Assembly: GCA_018857735.1 (NCBI GenBank)
Contig: JABMCL010000715.1
Location: forward strand, 1,422,001-1,486,000
DNA length: 64,000 bases
Reading direction: 5' to 3'
Source: Alviniconcha marisindica
Taxonomy: Eukaryota > Mollusca > Gastropoda > Provannidae
Positions within the stretch are counted from its first letter, which is position 1. Every line of letters begins with the position of its first letter. The notes under the pieces were generated by a model. That model was given only the letters and a program-made list of their open reading frames with translations. It searched no databases and was not told the origin of the DNA. Both the position numbers and the translations under genes were made by a program. Of the stretch, positions 58,501-64,000 are shown in pieces.

Positions 58501-58756
58501 GAGGTATGAGCGCTGTCGTGTTGTCGATGTCTGACTTGATCTTGCCCAGTTTGATGGGGTTGACTTTGGTCCCGGAGAGCTGTAGTCTTCTCAGCTTCTT
58601 CTCCAGGACTCGACTGAACCTGGCCCCCTGAGTCCAGCAGCTGCGGGGCCTTCAGCACCTCCGACAGACCGTACTCACTCCGGTTGTTCAGCAGTGCGTT
58701 GGCTAGATCATAGTTATTTTTGGCCCACGCCATTGCCAGCGCTCTTACTCGGGAGT
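58501..58756 (-). pseudogene. Unrecognised exon-like segment with a frameshift
   Basis: On the minus strand an acceptor-like taatttacag precedes 58756. The frame reads SRVRALAMAWAKNNYDLANA + LLNNRSEYGLSEVLKAPQLL, then must shift by one base at a G run near 58627 to continue RFSRVLEKKLRRLQLSGTKV + NPIKLGKIKSDIDNTTALIPP, ending at a good donor (ccc|gtatgt). Both halves look like real protein. Either this is a pseudo-exon or the G run carries a sequencing error. Family not recognised. Confidence 0.45.
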
Positions 58757-58829
58757 CTGTAAATTATGTAATGCAAAGGTTGCCACCTGTCAGGCGAGAG
58801 CGATGTTGCTTCGTAGACATTGCCGAGTC

Positions 58830-59055
58830 AGTGTTCTGTCATTCTCTTTCATCTGCTGGTTTCACAGCTTGGGAGTGAGAACAGGAACAGCCTGCAAAGA
58901 ATTGTCTGTATCGCCTCTAAGATAACTGCAGTGCCCCAGAGAAACCTGGCTCTTTTCTGTGAACAGCAGATATTATGGAAAGGCCCGCTCTATTTTCACG
59001 AAGAAGGGCCATATTTTAAACCAGGAATTTACTACTCTCCCATCAGGTCGTCCAT
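58830..59055 (+). mobile_element. LINE ORF2 C-terminal fragment, plus strand
   Basis: Plus-strand reading SVLSFSFICWFHSLGSENRN, then SLQRIVCIASKITAVPQRNL. The Ile-Val-x-x-Ala-Ser-Lys-Ile-Thr motif is typical of the end of CR1-like LINE ORF2. It converges on the opposite-strand RT fragment at about 59055. Confidence 0.75.
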
Positions 59056-59059
59056 AGAA

Positions 59060-59275
59060 GTTAGAACTAAATGATTGTCCAGACTAAAATGTGAGACAAG
59101 TTTGTTTGCTAAAATGTGTGGCTGTATGGTGTTAAAAGCAGAAGAAAAATCGGCGAATAAAATTCTCGCATGAGTCTGAGGCCCCTCAAGATGCCTGTAC
59201 AAGGTGTTCAAAAATGAACAGCTTGGCGTCATCAACACCCCTCCCAGACCGATAAGCAAATTGAAGAGGATCTAG
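59060..59275 (-). mobile_element. LINE reverse-transcriptase fragment, minus strand
   Basis: Minus-strand reading DPLQFAYRSGRGVDDA, then after a frameshift LNTLYRHLEGPQTHARILFA-type sequence and DFSSAFNTIQPHILANKL. This is the RT core with the Phe-Ala-Asp-Phe-Ser-Ser-Ala-Phe block. It is the more N-terminal part of the same kind of LINE as its opposite-strand neighbour. Confidence 0.8.
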
Positions 59276-59339
59276 GTTACACTCAGTGACAGCTAGAATG
59301 AGGATTTAATGATTTTTTCCCCCAAAGTTTTCGTAACAA

Positions 59340-59470
59340 TTAAAGGAACTCTCTTCGGCGGCTAAACTTCTCGTGTGCTTAGAGGAGGTTAAACGAAGAT
59401 GATCAGCGTTAACAGTTTTGTGATTGAACGTCCCGTTGATTTTATAACGATTTTAAAGAGACTTTCCCAG
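59340..59470. repeat. Repeat fragment shared with 45225-45350
   Basis: Reverse complement of 45225-45350: ggaactctcttcgg...taaacttctc, tgcttagaggaggttaaacg and gattttataacgattt. Confidence 0.7.
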
Positions 59471-59749
59471 GCAGTGTTACTAACACTGTTTTCACGAGCT
59501 CTTTCCCGCGTTTTAGTATGACATCATTGATAGAATACCGGAACTTTCTCAGTTTTGTAGTACATGTCATGTATAAATTATTTTTGTCAATTTTTATTTT
59601 TTAGATCTGGACAGTCTGTGTGAAATAGTTTCATTTTCCTAACGTTTTCATGAGGAACAGCACAAAAAATTCAGAAATAAATTGATAAAGTGTTTGAAAT
59701 TGCCAAAACAAACAATGAAATGATGTCTAGCGTTCTTTCGAACATTTTA

Positions 59750-60552
59750 GGGTGGCCTGGGGGAAATTCGTCCAAACAGGTACGTTTGATTCCCATGCAC
59801 GCTTAGAGACACGATTCTGTCACACTGGCTCAACCAACACTGACAAGCTCGTTTGGGTTTGTAGACACCCGCCTTCAACAAGTCGCAAACTAGTATGCAA
59901 CACAATTACCCGTGTGATTTCATGAATATGAAAGAAAACATTCTTTTTCTGAGGAAAGTGTGAACAACTACTGGTGAGGTTGACAAAACTGATAGAACAG
60001 AACTAGGGAAATGTATTCACCTATACGACGAAACACAAGCATTTTCGACAGAAAATTGTCTTAGTCAGGTGCAAGAAAAATAGATAATAATAAAAGAAGA
60101 AGGAAGCAAAGAAGAAGACAGACAAGAAGAAGCTGATGTAAAAATAAAATAAAATAAAAGTTAAGAATGGATACGCAGATTTAAAACGACGTCATCAAAA
60201 TGACGACAATTAGGAAGATTTTTTAATTGGGCAGATCGTGTCAAACACTGAACTTCAAAACAAACAAGATCTGCCAACAGTATGTCGGTCCTTTTCATAC
60301 AACCCACACTATGGGTTTTTTGCCAAGCGAATAGCAAGGCTCCCCAAAGTAGAACAGGTTTTCCCATACGCTACTTAACAATCATTCGTTTGTTATTTTG
60401 TTTGTGGACTGATCCATTATGAAGCTGATGATACAGTTTGGAAAAGTTCAATTGTAGGGGTTGATGCGTAGTATTGAATACAGTTCACTAGGTGTTTGGG
60501 TGGCCGAAGTTCCCCCAACCGAGCGAGTGGACAAATTTCCCCCATGCCACCC
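59750..60552. mobile_element. TA-flanked DNA element, 803 bp
   Basis: TA at 59748-59749 and 60553-60554. Inverted termini are gggtggcctgggggaaatt and, reversed, gggtggcatgggggaaatt. No transposase is recognised inside. The TA duplication points to Tc1/mariner/pogo-type mobilisation. Confidence 0.85.
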
Positions 60553-60779
60553 TATGTGTTTGGCTCAGTGAAATAATGGCAACATAATTTTGACGTCATT
60601 ACGATATCAATAATTTGACGCAAGATTATAGAAAGTGGAAGGAAGAGTCGAAGGAAACAATGACTCTAGAAGTAGTTACTGATGGCAAGAACGACAAAAC
60701 TGAAAAGAATGACTAGGAATATGTACACCGCAAGGGAACACGGGACGCGACATTTGTTTTGTGTGCCACCTTCTTTTGT

Positions 60780-61818
60780 GTTAATAGTAAATAGATAATA
60801 AATACATTCTTTCATGTGCTATTATAAGGAGCAAATAGCCCGTTGAACGAAAGCAACGAAGAACTGAGAATGAAACAGTGGTGTTTATATCTTCATAGTT
60901 CTTTTCCATTTTTTCAAGATTATGCAGCCAAAGAAGATAATTTGGAATTACTACCATTTATCTTCGGAGGACCAAAATAAAAAGAACGTTTAGCTCGACT
61001 GGCAAGAGACCGACAATGTAGATACAGGTCATGGCTGGTAAACCTGGTTGACCAGGTGGAGAGGTGGAGAAAGCGGTGCACAAGGTTAGACGTCTGCGAT
61101 AGGAAACTGGCAAAGCTGTTACTGGACAAGTAAAAGAAAAGGTTCCTGATGCTTCTTTTTGATTGATAGGAGTAGTCTACCGGAACCATACGTTTAAATA
61201 TTCTACTAAGTACTACCTGTTTGCGTAAGTGTGTGTTTCTGGCGTGCCACCACTGGTTGGTTTTTCTTTTCTTTTCATTATTATTATTATTATTATGGTG
61301 TCTAAAACATTTCCTGTAGTAGCATCGGATCAATACGCTGAGAAAGAATTGTCACCCGACACTTTGCACCTCGGTCCATCGCCGAGCGTTATTCGTAAAC
61401 GGTAGCTACAGGTCTCATCCACTATAGTGAAGTACACATAGCACGATTAGGAGATTTATGCATAGAAAGACATCAAATTATTCACACAATCATCAGTTAA
61501 GTCGCCCGACAATATTACGCCTGAGCAGATTTTTACGTGCCTCAGACAACGCCATTGTCAATTGTTTGTAGGTCGAGTCTACAAAAACTTGTGTAAAACA
61601 ACAAAATGTAATGACGTAATACGCATTCCGTAAATAGCTGCACCTGGGGGAGATCCCCAATCTATTTTTAGACCACTACAGTTATTCTTAAATTGCCGCA
61701 TTTCAGAAGGACCAAAGCAGAAATTAATTCTACATAATAATCGCACATAAAACAATGAAAAAATCATGCAAAAAATCGTTTTTTAGCCAAATCTGAGTGG
61801 GCCAGTCCCTTTAAGGTT
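60780..61818. mobile_element. TTAA-ended repeat family 3, copy 2
   Basis: Inverse of 43928-45230. Ends ...gggccagtccctttaa (61802-61817). The plus strand 61018-61130 encodes CRYRSWLVNLVDQVERWRKR + CTRLDVCDRKLAKLL followed by a stop, the same peptide as in copy 1. Confidence 0.8.
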
Positions 61819-61975
61819 TTTTTTAGCCATATCTGCGTGGGCCAGTCCCTTTAAGGGAGGGACTGGCCCACGCAGATTTGGCTAAAAAACGATTTTTTGC
61901 ATGAATTTTTATTGTTTTATGTGCGATTATTATGTAGCATTAATTTCTGCTTTGGTCCTTCTGAAATGCGGCAAT
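61815..61975. mobile_element. Head-to-head terminal copies of repeat family 3
   Basis: After the end of copy 2 a second short end (ttagccatatctgcgtgggc + cagtccctttaag) follows. Then comes a third in inverse orientation (ggagggactggcccacgcag + atttggctaaaaaacg...) running to the cattaatttctgctttggtc block and breaking off at about 61975. Confidence 0.85.
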
Positions 61976-62080
61976 AGGTCGAAAGTCGTTAGGTAGTTTC
62001 GGGTTATCCTTTTTATGTATCGGAATTACAGTTGAAAGTTTCCAAATATCGGGGATGGACGTTTGATCTTGATCTAGTTT
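61971..62080 (-). mobile_element. LINE reverse-transcriptase N-terminal fragment
   Basis: Minus-strand frame from 62080 reads KLDQDQTSIPDIWKLSTVIP + IHKKDNPKLPNDFRPIA, the first RT blocks of a LINE (Pro-x-x-Trp-Lys ... Pro-Ile-x-Lys-Lys ... Arg-Pro-Ile-Ala). It is cut off exactly where repeat family 3 begins. Confidence 0.8.
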
Positions 62081-62919
62081 CCGAGGAACGACGTGCACGC
62101 TTCCGCCATCTTGGTTGAGTGGAATGTGGGTATTTTTTCTATCGTCTGACTTTTCCTATTTTAACGAGTATTTAAACAATCAATATTTATTTTCACAGGT
62201 AATAAGAACGTTACTTCCATTTCATTTATTCATCAGGCATATCAGAACTACAAGATTCAGTGACTCCTTTGCTTCTACTCAAAATGTCAAACTGATTTTC
62301 TTTAACAAGTCCACTGTATAAGATTTGGAAGGGACGCACAAGATGAACGAGTTTGTATTTCTTACAAACGCTGTGACACTATTACCACCAGACCTGACTG
62401 CCGCCAGAACGCTGACAATGCATCACCTTCAGCGTTATTCGTTCCTATATCCTGTCAATTAACATAATTATGTCTAAATTGGTGCTCTAGGCTGAAACCC
62501 ACTCTGTCTAGGCTATCCCCTCCACCACCACCCCCAAAAAAAGAAAGAAAGAAAAAAGAACTCGACCGGCTGAAAAACGGGGTTCTAGCATTTACTTCAG
62601 AAGAGTGAGTATTGCATATGTGTCATTCTACTCTTGTAATTGCCGTGGTTGTGGGTTCTCTGTGCTGTTCAGGTATGCACATGGTGGTGTGGACAGCAGC
62701 CACTATGTAGTCTGTTGTTCTCCCATTTCACGACCACGGGTAATGGTCTCGTGATGTTCTAACACTCCTCAACAATGCCCGATCCACAGCAAGTCCTTGG
62801 ATCTGCCGCAACCGATGAACAGGCGGAGAATGTCCAACACTTACATGTTCCGGCATCTATAGTTTAGCAGTACGATGATCATCCATTTCAGATTATACAC
62901 TGTCTACCTTGTGTTAGAC
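62081..62919. other. Noncoding stretch
   Basis: No protein or repeat family recognised. Confidence 0.5.
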
Positions 62920-62923
62920 TTAA

Positions 62924-64000
62924 AGGACAAGTCCAAGGTTTGGGGGTGATTTTTGACACGATTTCCGTTAAAGTTCGCTGAGAACAATGATGTAGGTGAA
63001 ATTGTGATCTGAGCGTTATAAATGCATGAAAACAGGAATTTTCTGTCGTACCGAAAGCGTCGCCATGACGCTGAAAATCATGTGCACATATGCGCATTAC
63101 GTCACTCTGGGGAGTCGCTGCAGAATGGCTAGTAGCCACAGGGTTACCGACTTGAAAAAAATAACTTGATCCAGTTCGAATCTCCAAGGATGAGCTCCGA
63201 CGCCTGTTGTCAGTAGCTGGGCCTTTGTTTATTTCCCCTTGTTATTTCATCTTTCTCGAGCCTTGTTAGGTGCGTGGCGTTTCAGTCTTTTCGTTCTGTT
63301 TACTCTAGCTTTCACAACAGGCTAGACCTCCCTTTTATTGGGTGTTTTATTTTATTTTCCCAATTTATCCATGTTTGTTTCATCATATGTAAAAATTAAG
63401 TTTTGTTCGTTCTAGTTCAATAGACTAGCGATTTTGTGGCCTCCCTGGGTTAGGGTTTGGGGTTGGGCTAGTACCGGTTCTTGCCATTCACTGTTGTTTT
63501 CTTGGTTTGCCTTTTGTTTCTCGAGTTATATCGTTCATTTACAATGTACGAGTGAGGGGGTAGTCTCGATGTTTAACGAGACCTCTCATTCTTTCTTTGT
63601 GTGTGGTAGTTCGTGAGCGTCTGTTGCCCTGCCATGTTGTTGTCACTGTTAAGTGGGTTGTATCGTGTCCACGGATTACGTGTATCCAGCCTTTGTCCCG
63701 TTGCTCGCTGACATTACTCGTCTCCTCTTTCTTTTCAGAAAGTGTTGTTGTTTTTTCTCTCTTTTTCCCTTCTTTTTCACATTCGTTCTTTCTTTTTTTA
63801 TCTTTTATTGGCCATTTCGTACCCGCTTGTTAGCTTGCCTGATTAGGGCAGATTTTGTATTTCTTGTCGTCTGCATTGTTTACATCCCGTGCTTTGTCAT
63901 CGGTAGTCTGATTAGCATTTTACTTTATCAGTCTGCAGCCTTTGTTTTTCTAGATGAAAGCCGGTTAGTGAGGGTTAGTTTAGAGTTAGTTATGGTTAGT
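62924..64000. mobile_element. Kolobok-like family, copy C (cut by window end)
   Basis: TTAA at 62920-62923 followed by aggacaagtccaaggtttgg, the right terminus of copy B in inverse orientation. Homology to copy B (reverse complement) and to copy A continues to base 64000, including tagactagcgattttgtggc and cctgattagggcaga. The other end is outside the window. Confidence 0.85.

Overview
This is animal nuclear DNA, most likely from a lophotrochozoan and probably a gastropod mollusc. That placement is inferred from short coding exons in multi-kilobase introns, very abundant CA/GA/TA microsatellites, families of short TTAA- or TA-flanked DNA transposons, decayed LINEs, tRNA-derived SINEs, and dispersed repeats with an aaggtcaaggtcac-type core. 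No species-level marker was found. There is no sign of bacterial, organellar or CRISPR sequence.

Two host genes can be reconstructed exon by exon. (1) On the + strand, ten exons (2728-37270) join with consistent phases into 423 codons plus a stop. They encode the C-terminal coiled-coil part of an ANKRD26-like protein; the 5' part of the gene lies upstream of the window. (2) On the - strand, inside the 10.2 kb intron between the second and third of those exons, four exons (11888 down to 6351) join into a complete 239-residue globin. It has a 60-70 residue N-terminal extension with an N-myristoylation-type start (Met-Gly-Lys-Thr-Leu-Ser-Lys), the canonical G7.0 intron and the proximal His. Leu is at the distal E7 position and Tyr at E11. 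It is best described as a globin-X-like, probably membrane-anchored globin with an unusual heme pocket. A 30-bp minisatellite begins at its third splice donor and appears to be an amplification of that exon-intron boundary.

Layout: 1-2700 LINE tails and a 25-bp minisatellite; 2728-37270 the ANKRD26-like gene, with the antisense globin at 6351-11888 and many MITEs, LINE pieces and a mariner-like relic in its introns; 37271-40570 probable 3' UTR region, carrying an antisense LINE relic; 40600-64000 a repeat-dominated tract. That tract holds SINEs, a Kolobok-like THAP element family (one copy with both ends, one cut by the window edge), repeat pairs, long compound microsatellites, a broken antisense copy of a multi-copy invertebrate protein family (51860-54050), two unrecognised short coding candidates (57902-58081 on + and 58501-58756 on -), and rearranged LINE fragments.

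All exon calls come from reading splice sites, phase continuity and protein resemblance by eye. No alignment, transcript or database search was run.
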